The position numbers and the translations under genes were made by a program. The notes beneath the pieces are model-generated. The model saw only the letters and a program-made list of their open reading frames with translations. It searched no databases and was not told the origin of the DNA. A DNA stretch of 64,000 nt from a candidate division KSB1 bacterium (GTDB taxonomy: Bacteria > Zhuqueibacterota > Zhuqueibacteria > Zhuqueibacterales > Zhuqueibacteraceae): assembly GCA_034506255.1 (NCBI GenBank), contig JAPDPX010000007.1, forward strand, positions 372,001 through 436,000. Direction: 5' to 3'. Below are positions 9,289 to 18,652 of the stretch, in pieces; the first letter of the stretch is position 1; each line of letters begins with the position of its first letter.

Positions 9289-10425
9289 TCAGGCGAGTGC
9301 CGCCTCTCGCAAGGCCGTGGCGACCTGTTCGACCATGGCATTGCTCATCTCCGCATACATGGGCAGGCTCAGCACGCGTTCGGCCGCTGCTTCCGCAACC
9401 GGGAAGGCGCCGCGCCGCAATCCCAAAAAAGCATAGGCGGGTTGCAAATGCAGGGGAATCGGATAATGAATGCCGGTGGCAATGCCCTGCTGTTTCAGCC
9501 GCTCCTGCACCCGCTCACGCCGCTCCACCTGCACAATGAAGAGGTGGTAAACAGGCTCCTGGCCGGGCGCCACCGCCAGCGGCCGCACCGCCGGACAATC
9601 CTGCAAGAGCTGGCGGTATCGCGCGGCAATTTCCCGCCGGCGGGCATTCCAGCGCGGCAAATGGCGCAATTTGACATTGAGCACTGCGGCCTGCAGCGTA
9701 TCCAGGCGGTGATTGTAGCCAATCATCAAATGTTCATACTTGGTGTCGCGGCCCTGGTCGCGCAGCCGCCGCACGCGGCCGGCGAGCGTGGCATCGTTGG
9801 TGACCACCGCGCCGCCATCGCCATATGCGCCGAGATTCTTGCCGGGATAGAAGCTGAAGCAGCCGGCAATCCCCAGGCTGCCGGCCACGCGGCCCCGCAA
9901 AGACGCCCCGTGTGCCTGCGCCGCATCTTCGATCACGGCAATTTCATGCTGCGCCGCGAGGGTCAGAATCGCATCCATATCCGGCATCTGGCCGTAGAGA
10001 TGCACGGGCATAATCGCGCGCGTGCGATGGGAGATGGCGCGCTCGAGTTGATTGGCATCCATCTCGAGGGTGGCCGGATCAACATCGACAAAGCGAACCC
10101 GCGCACCGCTGCGGGTGATCGCCGAAGCGGTGGCGATGAAGGTATTGGGCACGGTGATCACCTCGTCGCCCGGTCCGATTTCCAAAGCCCGCAGCGCGAG
10201 ATAAAGTGCATCGGCGCCGTTGGAAACGCCGACCGCATGCGCCGTTTGACAAAACGCCGCGAAGTTGCGCTCAAACGTCTCCACCGCGGCGCCGCCGACG
10301 AAATCACAGTTTTCCAAAACCGGCTGGATGGCCGCGGCAATTTCTTCTTTGATGCTGCGGTACTGCGCTTGCAAGTCCAGAAAAGGTATTGCTGTCGTCG
10401 CAGCTTGCACATGGGTCGCTTGCAT
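9289..10425 (-). CDS. DegT/DnrJ/EryC1-family sugar aminotransferase
   Basis: A 378-residue PLP-dependent nucleotide-sugar aminotransferase. It begins IPFLDLQAQYRSIKEEI, carries GVSNGADALYLAL, the EDAAQAHGA segment and the PLP lysine in CFSFYPGKNLGAYGDGGAVVT. The ATG at 10425 has an AGGAGG site five bases upstream, which decides the start although the frame stays open to 10560. Next to a Gfo/Idh dehydrogenase and an LbetaH acyltransferase it would supply the amination step of a 3-oxo-sugar to 3-acylamino-sugar route (compare the WbpB/WbpE/WbpD set). The exact product is inference. Confidence 0.92.
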   Translation of the reverse strand: MQATHVQAATTAIPFLDLQAQYRSIKEEIAAAIQPVLENCDFVGGAAVETFERNFAAFCQTAHAVGVSNGADALYLALRALEIGPGDEVITVPNTFIATASAITRSGARVRFVDVDPATLEMDANQLERAISHRTRAIMPVHLYGQMPDMDAILTLAAQHEIAVIEDAAQAHGASLRGRVAGSLGIAGCFSFYPGKNLGAYGDGGAVVTNDATLAGRVRRLRDQGRDTKYEHLMIGYNHRLDTLQAAVLNVKLRHLPRWNARRREIAARYRQLLQDCPAVRPLAVAPGQEPVYHLFIVQVERRERVQERLKQQGIATGIHYPIPLHLQPAYAFLGLRRGAFPVAEAAAERVLSLPMYAEMSNAMVEQVATALREAALA

Positions 10426-10543
10426 GGATGCCTCCTGCATCGATCGAGAATGAAGCCCGCAAACAGGAGATGACGGGGCCTGCAGTGTCGCGGGCTGCGG
10501 TTTCTGCCCGGATTTTCCTGCAGCAAAATCCGGGACGGTTGAT

Positions 10544-11185
10544 TCAATAAGGCTTTGCAATCAAATCATACGGGCAGGTCAGCTCCGCGATGGTCTTGAT
10601 GACGCGCGCGGGATTGCCCGCCACCACGGCATGATCGGGCACGCTCGCCACCACCACGCTGCCCGCACCGACCAACGCGCCGGCGCCGATCACAATATCC
10701 GGCAGCAGCACGGCGTTGGCACCAATTTTGGCGCCCCGGCGAATGGTCGGTCCTTTCAGGCACTTTTTGACCTCGGGGCAAAGCGGATGCAGCGCGTTGG
10801 TCAGCACCACGTTCGGCCCGAGCCAGCACTCCTCCTCGAGAATGGAATATTCCGGAATGAACACCTGCGAGTGAATGCGCACACGATTGCCGATTTGCAC
10901 GTGATGTTCAATGACCGTGCCACTGCCGACACTCACTTCGTCACCGATGAGGTTGCTTTCACGAATCAGCACGTGGTGGCCGGTCTGAAAACGCGCACCG
11001 ATGGTGTTGCCGGCGTAGATCACGGTGTGGGAACGCAGCAAACTGTGCGCACCGATCACGGTCGCCAGGGCCTCCCCGCCCGCCGCTGCCGGCTGCAAAC
11101 CGATGAGGCAGTAGGGTTGCACCACCGTCCCGCTTCCCAGTTGCACATGGGGAAGAATCGTGTAGGTCTCAGCGGAAAATGACAT
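10544..11185 (-). CDS. Left-handed beta-helix (hexapeptide repeat) acyltransferase
   Basis: 213 residues made of hexapeptide turns such as IGDEVSVGSGTVI, IGNRVRIHSQVFI and IGAGALVGAGSVVV, ending in the characteristic VVAGNPARVI. The first third carries an insertion after IGAHSLLRS. Proteins of this type N- or O-acylate nucleotide sugars, and the ALHPLCPEVKKCLKG loop before the last coils is typical of the WbpD/WlbB-like group. The start at 11185 follows a GAGG site; an upstream open extension to 11305 overlaps the preceding gene and is rejected. Placed between the dehydrogenase and the aminotransferase genes. Confidence 0.9.
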   Translation of the reverse strand: MSFSAETYTILPHVQLGSGTVVQPYCLIGLQPAAAGGEALATVIGAHSLLRSHTVIYAGNTIGARFQTGHHVLIRESNLIGDEVSVGSGTVIEHHVQIGNRVRIHSQVFIPEYSILEEECWLGPNVVLTNALHPLCPEVKKCLKGPTIRRGAKIGANAVLLPDIVIGAGALVGAGSVVVASVPDHAVVAGNPARVIKTIAELTCPYDLIAKPY

Positions 11186-11289
11186 CGGCCTCTTCCAGGC
11201 TGGTTGCCCTCCCTGCCGTGCAGCCGGCGGCACAACCAGCCGGTCACACCAGAGAGGCGGGATTGCAAACGGGTGGCGCGGCGGAACCG

Positions 11290-12315
11290 TCAGATTGGCA
11301 CACACTCACCGCCGCGCTGCAACGAGCGGCTGCCCGCGGCGAGAATTCTGACCACCGCCAGGCCGTTTTCACCGTCGCTCAGCGGCCGTTGCTTCAGGCG
11401 AATGCAGTCGATGAAATGCTGGCATTGCGCCTTGAGCGGCTCGCCGGCCTCGAATTTGGGAATCAACAAATCGCCGGCGCGGCGGATGAGCTGAAAGGCG
11501 CCGAAAGTGTCGAATTCCCCCAGATGCGCCGCGAGATTCTGGCGGGTGATGCCCTTGTCGAAGAGTTGAATCTTGTGATCGGGATGCACATCGTCATAGA
11601 CGATCATCTTGTGCGCGCCGACGATGGTCATCTGGCGGACCTTGTTGGGGTCGAGCCAGCTCACCTGAATGTGGGCCGCGATGCCACTGGCGAAGCGCAA
11701 ATGCAGAAAGGCGACGTCCACGATGCCGGGCTGCAGGTAGGCGTTGCCGTGCACCGCGATCGCCACCGGCGCCTCGTTCAGCCAGTGCAGCAAAATCGCG
11801 AGATCATGCGGGGCGAGATTCCACATGGCGTCGACTTCGCGGCGCACGATGCCGAGATTCAGGCGCCGCGAAGTGATGTAGTAAAGCTCGCCGGCCAGTC
11901 CCTCCTGCAAATAGCCCTTGATGCGCTGCACCGCCGCATCATAAAGAAAAGTGTGGCCCACCATCAACACACGTTGCTGCGCGTGCGCCAGCTCCACCAG
12001 CATTTCACATTCCCGCACCGAAAGCGCCAGCGGCTTTTCCACGAAGACGTGCAGGCCGGCGGCCAGCGCCTGCCGGGCGAGAGCGAAATGTGAATCGGGC
12101 GGCGTGGCGATCGCCACCGCGGCAAGCTCCGCGGCCGCGAGCACCTCGCGCGGCTCGCGGCAGCAAAGCAATTCGGGGTGCCGTTTCGCGACGGCGGCGA
12201 GCGCCGCCGGGTTGTGATCGCACACCATCGTCACCTGCGCACCCTCCGCCTCCAGGAAGTTGCGCAGCAGATGGCGGCCCCAGTAGCCCGCTCCGATCTG
12301 CGCCAGGCGGATCAT
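11290..12315 (-). CDS. Gfo/Idh/MocA-family oxidoreductase (nucleotide-sugar dehydrogenase type)
   Basis: 341 residues. The N-terminal dinucleotide fold has GAGYWGRHLLRNF, the CDHNP acidic strand end, and ATPPDSHFALA with VFVEKPLA, the standard Gfo/Idh catalytic-lysine segment EKP. The C-terminal beta domain holds WNLAPHDLAILL with the conserved His/Asp. Likely oxidises the 3-OH of a UDP- or dTDP-sugar with NAD(P)+. The ATG at 12315 lies two bases after the stop of the DinB-like gene, so the pair is probably translationally coupled. Rival function: inositol or other sugar dehydrogenase; the neighbours favour polysaccharide synthesis. Confidence 0.9.
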   Translation of the reverse strand: MIRLAQIGAGYWGRHLLRNFLEAEGAQVTMVCDHNPAALAAVAKRHPELLCCREPREVLAAAELAAVAIATPPDSHFALARQALAAGLHVFVEKPLALSVRECEMLVELAHAQQRVLMVGHTFLYDAAVQRIKGYLQEGLAGELYYITSRRLNLGIVRREVDAMWNLAPHDLAILLHWLNEAPVAIAVHGNAYLQPGIVDVAFLHLRFASGIAAHIQVSWLDPNKVRQMTIVGAHKMIVYDDVHPDHKIQLFDKGITRQNLAAHLGEFDTFGAFQLIRRAGDLLIPKFEAGEPLKAQCQHFIDCIRLKQRPLSDGENGLAVVRILAAGSRSLQRGGECVPI

Positions 12316-12317
12316 CG

Positions 12318-12812
12318 TCACGATTGCGCGGCGCTGAGCGCGAAGATTTGATTGAGATGATGCTGCAGGTGATAAAGATAATCGCGCATGAGATACTTCA
12401 GGCTGATGGGCACGCGCTTCTCCACCGGCCGCCAGGCGATTTCGTACAGGTTGTGCTTGTTTCTTCGCTTGCGCAGCATGTCCTCGGGCGTCACGCTCAT
12501 CACGTGCAGCAGGTGCAGGTTGTAGGCCTTCCAAAGCTGAATCAGCAGCGGCCAGGAAGCCTGCTGATACTTTTGCACCTCCACCCATTTGTCCTGATCG
12601 TAGCTCGGAAACACCAAATCCTCCGACAACTGCGCCAGCACGAAACGATGATGGTTGTTGCTGGCCGAATCGATCAAATGGCCCAGCAGCTCCCGCGCCG
12701 ACCATTTCTCCGGGGCCAGACGCATTTCACTCTGCGCTTCCGAAATCGCCAGCAGCTTCTTCTCCCCCGACTCGATGGTTTGCCGAAATTCATTCAAAAA
12801 ATCTTCTTCCAT
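12318..12812 (-). CDS. DinB-superfamily (DinB_2) protein
   Basis: 164 residues forming the expected four-helix bundle. The three-His metal site is suggested by HLIDSA near residue 45 and the C-terminal YHLQHHLNQI. The family includes thiol-dependent transferases and proteins of unknown role; none is specific to polysaccharides, so its position between the Wzi-like and Gfo/Idh genes is odd. It is two bases from the downstream gene, so co-expression is likely. No thiol cofactor gene is visible here. Confidence 0.8.
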   Translation of the reverse strand: MEEDFLNEFRQTIESGEKKLLAISEAQSEMRLAPEKWSARELLGHLIDSASNNHHRFVLAQLSEDLVFPSYDQDKWVEVQKYQQASWPLLIQLWKAYNLHLLHVMSVTPEDMLRKRRNKHNLYEIAWRPVEKRVPISLKYLMRDYLYHLQHHLNQIFALSAAQS

Positions 12813-12924
12813 GACTCATTCTCCTCGTTTGATGAAACCGTGACACCCGCCGTGATCCGTGTCGGGCAGATGGTTCGGGAGAGTCGTGCATTCCATGCCG
12901 CTCACCCACGCCCGGGAGCCCGGC

Positions 12925-14697
12925 TCATTCGTCCGCATTCCATCCCAGGGCCAGAAACAGGGAATGGGTCCGCACCTGCCGGCGGCCGCCACTTGCCGGC
13001 GCATTCTGCCCGCGCATGGTCTGCAGCGCCGCTTGCAGCCGCAGATTGCGCAACAGCTCATAGCCCGCCTGCAGGCGCAAGGTGAGACGCCGCTCCACGA
13101 TGCCATCCAGGAAACGGACGCGCTGGCTGTCGGTCACATGAAACGGCCGGTCCACGTCACCGCCGACGTTGCGATCCACCGGGTTTGCGCCATGGCGCTG
13201 GTGCTCCGCCGAGAACTGCAGATGCCAGCGCCGGCTGCCCCAAAACAACCATTCGGCCAACAGCCAATCCGCATTCGGCCCCGCGGGATGGCCGAGCAGC
13301 GTGCCATAATTTTTGTAAACATTGATTGGAAAGGTGTGTGAATACACGTAGGGCGCGATGCGAACGTATTCCACCCGCCAGTCACTGCGCGGCAAACCCA
13401 GTGGATTGGTGGCGTGCATGCCCAGCAGCCACGCGACTTTGTTGCCGTACCAGTTGCTCCCCAGGCGCGCCACTGAAAAATCATCGACGAACCATTCGCC
13501 GTAGAGCCGCCAGCCATGGCGCGGACGCATCTCGAAATCGAGGCCCATGGTGGCGTTGTCGCGGTCGCCGAGAAAATGTTCGGCGCTGCGGTAAAACATG
13601 ATGGGATTCAGATAGGCCGGTTCCAGGCCGCGTTCGCCATAGATCACGGTTTCCTGCAGGCCCAGTTTGAACCACGCCGCCGGCGCGATTTCCAGGCGAT
13701 GGGCGGCCAGATACTTGTGAGCGAAAAGCTGCCGCTCCGCACCGTTCGCAAGATAGGAGGCGACCAGCACCGGCGGATGCTGGCGCAGCGCCGCATGCAC
13801 ATAGGTGAACTGCGCCCGCCATGCCTGCAAACTGAGTTTGAGTTGATCGTAGGAAGTCGCATAGTCATTCAACGCCAGCGCGCCGGTGTATCCCGGCCCC
13901 CAGCGGTTGACATTCTTGCCGAATGCCACACGGACAGGCACCAGCGTGAGATAAAGATAGGCCACGGTTTCATCATGATAAACATGCGTGCCGTATCCGC
14001 GTGCGAAACCATGGCGCGGCCACGCCAGCCGCGAGGAGGTGGGATAGCTGCGCGTGCCGTGCTCCCTGGTGTCGCGGCTGCTGAGATGAAAGCCCAGATG
14101 CCGGCCGAGTGTTCCCCAAAACATGAAACCGCCGGTGTCTTGCAAAACGCGCTCCTGCCGCGCCAGCGTATCGCTGTCGTTGAACCAGGCGTCGCGATGG
14201 AAAATGGGATCGAGGAAAAAACGCAGGGCACCGCTTTCCAGGCTGAGCAAATTGCGACGATTGGCATACAGCGGCCGTGGCAGCCAGGCGAGCCATTTCT
14301 CCTGCCGCGCGCGCTGGCGCTCGCTGGCGGCGCGCACGGCCTCCCCGCTGCCAAGACGTGCGACTTCCTCGGAAAATTCAAAGAACGCGAATTCCAGCGC
14401 CTCCCGTTCACTGTGATCGAGGCGGTCGCCGGGTGCGAGAAAGGCTGTGAGCAGGGCGCGAGTCAGTGCCTCGCGGGTCAATGGCCGGCTGCCGGTCAAT
14501 CCCAACTCGAGCAGGCCGCGCGTGCGCAAGCGGTCCAGCAACCGATAGGACCAGTGCGACATCGGCACTTCGATGGTCTGCGCCTGCACGGCGCCCAGCC
14601 AAAACAGCACCACCAGCCAGCCACGGCAGCGGAGGGGGATGCCCCGGCTTCGCCATTGCCCAATCTGCCCCGCCATGCGATCAAACCGGCTGTTCAT
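12925..14697 (-). CDS. Capsule assembly Wzi-like outer-membrane protein
   Basis: 590 residues with a signal peptide (GWLVVLFWLGAVQAQ) and an alternating hydrophobic/polar C-terminal half rich in Trp, Tyr and Arg that fits an outer-membrane beta-barrel. Family-like segments include FGKNVNRWGPGYTGALALND and LGLDFEMRP, and the final strand ends LALGWNADE. Wzi-type proteins anchor or organise capsular polysaccharide at the cell surface. Start: the ATG at 14697 overlaps the Wzz-like stop by 17 bases; a longer frame up to 14790 would overlap far more. It follows Wzz directly and so fits export and chain-length functions. Confidence 0.75.
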   Translation of the reverse strand: MNSRFDRMAGQIGQWRSRGIPLRCRGWLVVLFWLGAVQAQTIEVPMSHWSYRLLDRLRTRGLLELGLTGSRPLTREALTRALLTAFLAPGDRLDHSEREALEFAFFEFSEEVARLGSGEAVRAASERQRARQEKWLAWLPRPLYANRRNLLSLESGALRFFLDPIFHRDAWFNDSDTLARQERVLQDTGGFMFWGTLGRHLGFHLSSRDTREHGTRSYPTSSRLAWPRHGFARGYGTHVYHDETVAYLYLTLVPVRVAFGKNVNRWGPGYTGALALNDYATSYDQLKLSLQAWRAQFTYVHAALRQHPPVLVASYLANGAERQLFAHKYLAAHRLEIAPAAWFKLGLQETVIYGERGLEPAYLNPIMFYRSAEHFLGDRDNATMGLDFEMRPRHGWRLYGEWFVDDFSVARLGSNWYGNKVAWLLGMHATNPLGLPRSDWRVEYVRIAPYVYSHTFPINVYKNYGTLLGHPAGPNADWLLAEWLFWGSRRWHLQFSAEHQRHGANPVDRNVGGDVDRPFHVTDSQRVRFLDGIVERRLTLRLQAGYELLRNLRLQAALQTMRGQNAPASGGRRQVRTHSLFLALGWNADE

Positions 14698-15976
14698 GCG
14701 GGGCCTGCGCTTTGCCGGCGCGCCAGAGGTTCCGCCATCTTTGCCATTCATCCTGCCGCGCTTGCAGCCCGCGAACATAATGCCGCACAAAAGCTGCCAG
14801 CACGCTCAAAACAAAAACCACACCCGTGCCGATCACCCACAGCAGCAGCCGCCTGGGCTGCGTGCGAAACTCCGGCGGAACGGCAGGATCGAGCACCTGT
14901 ACGGTGGGGGTATCGCGTGCTTCCTGAATCTTCGCCTGATGATATTGTTGCGTAAGCAACTGCCAAACCGTCTCCTGCACCTTCAGCTCACGCGTCAACT
15001 CCGCGAGCCTGCGGCCCACGGCCGGCAGTTGTGCGAACGGCAGCAAGTATTCCCGTTGCTCCGCCTGCTGCGGCGGGGTGCCGGTTTGCAAACGCTGATA
15101 CTGCTTTTCCAGTGCGGCGACTTCGGCTGCGAGTGCGGCCAGGGCGGGATTGTCCGGCGTCATGCTGCGCCGCAGGAGTTCGAGTTGAACCTGCTTGGCG
15201 ATGAGATTGCCCTTGAGCGTGCCCGCCTGTTCCATCACCGCCTGCATCTGCTGCTCCAGGCCGAGGGCGCCGTAGCGCGTTTGAAATTGCGTCAAGCTGT
15301 CGGCCAGCGCGGCCATTTGCCGCGAGGTTTGCTCCAACTGCGCCTCCAGATACCGCCGGGCATTGCGCGCCGCCGAGACACTTTTCTCCTGATTGACGCG
15401 ATCCAGCTCCGCCACGAAGGCGCGGGCAATCGCCGCCGCCAGCTCGGGCGATTCCATTTCCACCAGGATTTCGATGATGCCCTGCTCGCCGGCCGCCACG
15501 GTCGTGCGGCGATGCAGCTTCTGCAGCGCCTTCTCTTCACTCGAGATCTGCCAGAGCTCCGCCAGCGTCGTCGGTATCGAATCGAGCAGAATGGGATGAT
15601 GCAACACGCCCGACCCGACACTGCGGCTGCGCAACACCTCGACGAACAATTCCGCGGTCGAACGCGCAGGCGGCAGGGCCAGACGCACGAACGGTGCGTT
15701 GTTGAGCAAACCCAGCCATTCCTGCTGCTCCTGTTTGTCCGGCGGCAGCAGGGTGGTGCGCGCGGTGTAGGTGGGCGGCCACACCAGCCCAAGAACAAGA
15801 AAAAAAACCGCCGCAAGCGCGACATTGCGCACAATCATGCGGCGCTGCGCCAGCAGAATCGCCAGCGCCGCAAGGAGATCGACCTCCTGCGAAAAAGCGT
15901 GATCTCCCCCGGCCGCCTGTTGCTGGCCGTTGGCAGAGAGGTTTTCAAAGGAAGGTTGTGGAGAATGCTCGGGCAT
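14681..15976 (-). CDS. Wzz/GNVR-type polysaccharide chain-length protein
   Basis: About 431 residues with the two-TM topology of polysaccharide co-polymerases. TM1 (VALAAVFFLVLGLVWPPTY) is followed by the family TARTTLLPP segment, a long periplasmic coiled-coil region, then TM2 near the C-terminus (LLLWVIGTGVVFVLSVLAAF) preceded by the Pro-rich VLDPAVPPE. No tyrosine-kinase domain is fused. It regulates chain length of the polymer built by the downstream genes. Start uncertain: the ATG at 15976 is used, but a GTG at 16009 would add 11 residues and neither has a strong ribosome site. Confidence 0.87.
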   Translation of the reverse strand: MPEHSPQPSFENLSANGQQQAAGGDHAFSQEVDLLAALAILLAQRRMIVRNVALAAVFFLVLGLVWPPTYTARTTLLPPDKQEQQEWLGLLNNAPFVRLALPPARSTAELFVEVLRSRSVGSGVLHHPILLDSIPTTLAELWQISSEEKALQKLHRRTTVAAGEQGIIEILVEMESPELAAAIARAFVAELDRVNQEKSVSAARNARRYLEAQLEQTSRQMAALADSLTQFQTRYGALGLEQQMQAVMEQAGTLKGNLIAKQVQLELLRRSMTPDNPALAALAAEVAALEKQYQRLQTGTPPQQAEQREYLLPFAQLPAVGRRLAELTRELKVQETVWQLLTQQYHQAKIQEARDTPTVQVLDPAVPPEFRTQPRRLLLWVIGTGVVFVLSVLAAFVRHYVRGLQARQDEWQRWRNLWRAGKAQAPHEQPV

Positions 15977-16198
15977 GCCGTCAACCGCGAAGGGAAGTGA
16001 AGGCTGCACCTGCTATCGACTGCTCATGCTGTTTGATGACGGTGCGGGTGATCTGTGGCGGGGCGGCGGCACGCACATGCGGCGCTGCGGCCGCCTGGTT
16101 CTGCATATGCCGAAAATTCCCCTCTCACAGTTTTGCGCTGCGACCAAATGGCGCGGCAGGCGTCACCGCCACCATCCGCCCCGGTACGCATCACCCGC

Positions 16199-17533
16199 CT
16201 ACATTCCTGCCAGTTCGTGCCGGCCGTCCTCCTCCAGCCGGGCGATCAGCAGTGGCGGTGGTTGCACGGCCTGAGCGGCGACAACGAAACTGTTGCACGC
16301 CAGCTCCGCCAGTTCCGCCTCGAGGGCAACCGTCGAGCTTTGCAACACTGCCAGGGTCTCGCCCGCGGCCACGGCCTCTCCGACTTTTTTATTCAACGTG
16401 ATGCCGGCCAGCGGATCGACTTTTTGATGAACGGTCACGCGGCCGGCGCCCAGCGTCATGGCGAGCTGGCCGAGGGCCCGGGCATCGATTTTCACCACGT
16501 AGCCGCCCGTCTTCGCCTGCACTGCCTGCGTGTACCGTGGCCGGGGATAGCGGCCGGGATCTTCCACATACTCCACCTGCCCGTGCTGGGCCGCGACGAT
16601 TTCCACAAACTTCCGCCACGCCGCACCGTTGTCCAGCAGCTTTCCGAGTTGCCGGGCGCCCTCGTGCAGATCGGTGACCTTTCCCGCTGCTTTCAACATC
16701 GCCGCGCCCAGCGCCAGCGTCACGCGCCGCGTGTCGCGCGGCCCGCGGCCCTGCAAGACCGCGATGGCCTCGCACACTTCCACCCAGTTGCCGATGGTGT
16801 TGCCCAGCGGTTGTGACATGTCGGTGAGCAACGCGATGGTGGGGAGATTGAAATGCCGGGCGGTGCGAATCAAGCGCGTCGCCAATTCCTCCGCCGCCGC
16901 CGCCTCGGAAAAAATCGCGCCGTTGCCGGTTTTCACGTCCAGCACCAGCGCATCGATACCCTCCGCGAGTTTCTTGCTCAGGATGCTGGCGCAGATCAGC
17001 GGCATGGAGGGCACCGTGCCCGTGACGTCGCGCAGAGCATAAATACGCCGGTCGGCGGGGCAGATGTTCTCGGTTTGTCCGATCAAACAAGCGCCGACGC
17101 CCGCCGTCAGACGTTGAAATTCTTCGAGGGGGAGTTGTGTTTGAAAGCCGGGAATGGCTTCGAGTTTGTCGAGCGTGCCGCCCGTGTGTGCCAGGCTGCG
17201 GCCGGAGATCATCGGCACGGCAATGCCGGCGGCCGCCATCAGCGGCGCGAGAATGAGGGAAACCTTGTCACCCACGCCGCCGGTGCTGTGCTTGTCGACT
17301 TTGGGGAGGGTGACCGTCGGATGCCGCAGCACCACGCCGGAGTCGCGCATCAAGCGCGTGAGCGTCACCGTCTCGCGCTCATCCATGCCGCGAAAGTAAA
17401 TCGCCATCAACAGCGCCGCCATCTGATAATCGGGGATTTGGTCGGCCAGATACGCGGTGATGACGAATTCGATTTCATCTTCGGAAAGGGCCAGGCCGTC
17501 GCGCTTCTTGGTGATGATCTCGACCGCGTTCAT
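16199..17533 (-). CDS. pdp: Pyrimidine-nucleoside phosphorylase
   Basis: 444 residues, full length for the thymidine/pyrimidine-nucleoside phosphorylase family. Diagnostic stretches are DKHSTGGVGDKVSL, the phosphate-binding signature SGRSLAHTGGTLDKLE and LKTGNGAIF-like VKTGNGAIFSE. It cleaves uridine, thymidine or deoxyuridine with phosphate to give (2-deoxy)ribose-1-phosphate plus base. It lies one base downstream of the deoxyribose-phosphate aldolase gene, so the two steps are co-encoded. The missing linking step, phosphopentomutase, is not in the window. Confidence 0.93.
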   Translation of the reverse strand: MNAVEIITKKRDGLALSEDEIEFVITAYLADQIPDYQMAALLMAIYFRGMDERETVTLTRLMRDSGVVLRHPTVTLPKVDKHSTGGVGDKVSLILAPLMAAAGIAVPMISGRSLAHTGGTLDKLEAIPGFQTQLPLEEFQRLTAGVGACLIGQTENICPADRRIYALRDVTGTVPSMPLICASILSKKLAEGIDALVLDVKTGNGAIFSEAAAAEELATRLIRTARHFNLPTIALLTDMSQPLGNTIGNWVEVCEAIAVLQGRGPRDTRRVTLALGAAMLKAAGKVTDLHEGARQLGKLLDNGAAWRKFVEIVAAQHGQVEYVEDPGRYPRPRYTQAVQAKTGGYVVKIDARALGQLAMTLGAGRVTVHQKVDPLAGITLNKKVGEAVAAGETLAVLQSSTVALEAELAELACNSFVVAAQAVQPPPLLIARLEEDGRHELAGM

Positions 17534-17534
17534 C

Positions 17535-18365
17535 TCAGGCAGCCTTTCGGTGTTCGAGTATGGCGATGCTGGCGGAGGCGCCCAGACGGGAGGCGCCGGC
17601 CGCGATCATTTTGCTGGCCGTGTCATATTCGCGAATGCCGCCCGCTGCTTTCACCCCGAGCTGTCCCCCCACCACCCGCCGCATCAAGGCCACATCTTCG
17701 ATCTTCGCACCGCCCGGGCCGAAGCCGGTGGAGGTTTTCACGAAATGTGCCCCTGCCTCCCGTGCCAGCAGGCAGGCCTTGATCTTCTCTTCATCGGTGA
17801 GATAACAATTTTCCAGAATCACTTTGACGTGCGCAGGCCGCGCCGCCTCCACCACCGCATGAATGTCGTGCGCCACAAAATCATACTCGCCGGATTTCAG
17901 GCGGCCGATATTGATCACCATGTCGATCTCGCACGCGCCCTGCTCAACACATTGCTTCGTTTCATAAGCTTTGACCTCGGTGGTGGTGGCGCCCAGCGGG
18001 AAACCAACCACGCTGCAGACCAGCACCTTGCTGCCGCGCAGCAGATGGCGGCAGTACGACACCCAGGTGGGATTCACGCATACACTGGCAAACTCGAATT
18101 CCGCGGCCTCCCGGCAGAGCTTTTCGATCTGCGGCCGCGTTGCTTCCGCCTTGAGCAGGGTGTGGTCGATGTAGCGCGCCGCCACTTCTTTCACCGGCGC
18201 AATGCCGGGGTCGGCGCCCACCCGGCAGGCACCGTGGTTCACCATTTGCGCGACCAGCTCACTCTTGCACTCCGGGCATACCCAGCACCAGTTGCAATGC
18301 GGCGCGTGCTGCTGCCGGGCCAGCTCTTCAGCGATGAGGCGGTCGATGCGGGCATTGAGGTTCAT
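17535..18365 (-). CDS. deoC: Deoxyribose-phosphate aldolase with a Cys-rich N-terminal extension
   Basis: 276 residues. From about residue 60 ([16 protein letters not shown]) the TIM barrel is standard: [33 protein letters not shown], the Schiff-base segment [14 protein letters not shown] and the GVKAAGGIR lysine. It splits 2-deoxyribose-5-phosphate into acetaldehyde and glyceraldehyde-3-phosphate. The first 50 residues are an add-on: a short amphipathic helix ([15 protein letters not shown]) followed by Cys24, Cys27, Cys30 and Cys33 in a CxxCxxCxxC pattern. The add-on could bind metal or an Fe-S cluster, or serve as a targeting peptide for the microcompartment implied by the EutN-like gene upstream. 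Both are inference. Confidence 0.93.
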   Translation of the reverse strand: MNLNARIDRLIAEELARQQHAPHCNWCWVCPECKSELVAQMVNHGACRVGADPGIAPVKEVAARYIDHTLLKAEATRPQIEKLCREAAEFEFASVCVNPTWVSYCRHLLRGSKVLVCSVVGFPLGATTTEVKAYETKQCVEQGACEIDMVINIGRLKSGEYDFVAHDIHAVVEAARPAHVKVILENCYLTDEEKIKACLLAREAGAHFVKTSTGFGPGGAKIEDVALMRRVVGGQLGVKAAGGIREYDTASKMIAAGASRLGASASIAILEHRKAA

Positions 18366-18652
18366 GGCGAATCACCGTGACGCAGTCTGCAGCCACAGTC
18401 ACTTTGTTCAAGCGCAGACAGAAGGACACCAGGCGCGCAAATCTTTGTTCGTGTCTGCACGGCTCCCCAAATTTTCCCGGTTCGTGATGGTTTTCCGGTG
18501 GTCATTTGCCATGCCGCGCGCGGCACCCATGAGAAAATATCGCACAGGCATCGTGTCGGCATGCCGGCGGGGAGCCCGCACCATGGCATTTTCGTGGTAA
18601 GATGGTGGCGGAGAACGCGGGGTCTGAAACGCCTGGTCCGGCGCCGGCGTGA

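Noticed and set aside
7999-10473. 824-codon plus-strand open frame
   Set aside because: Shadow of the GT4 and DegT genes, which have clear motifs on the minus strand.
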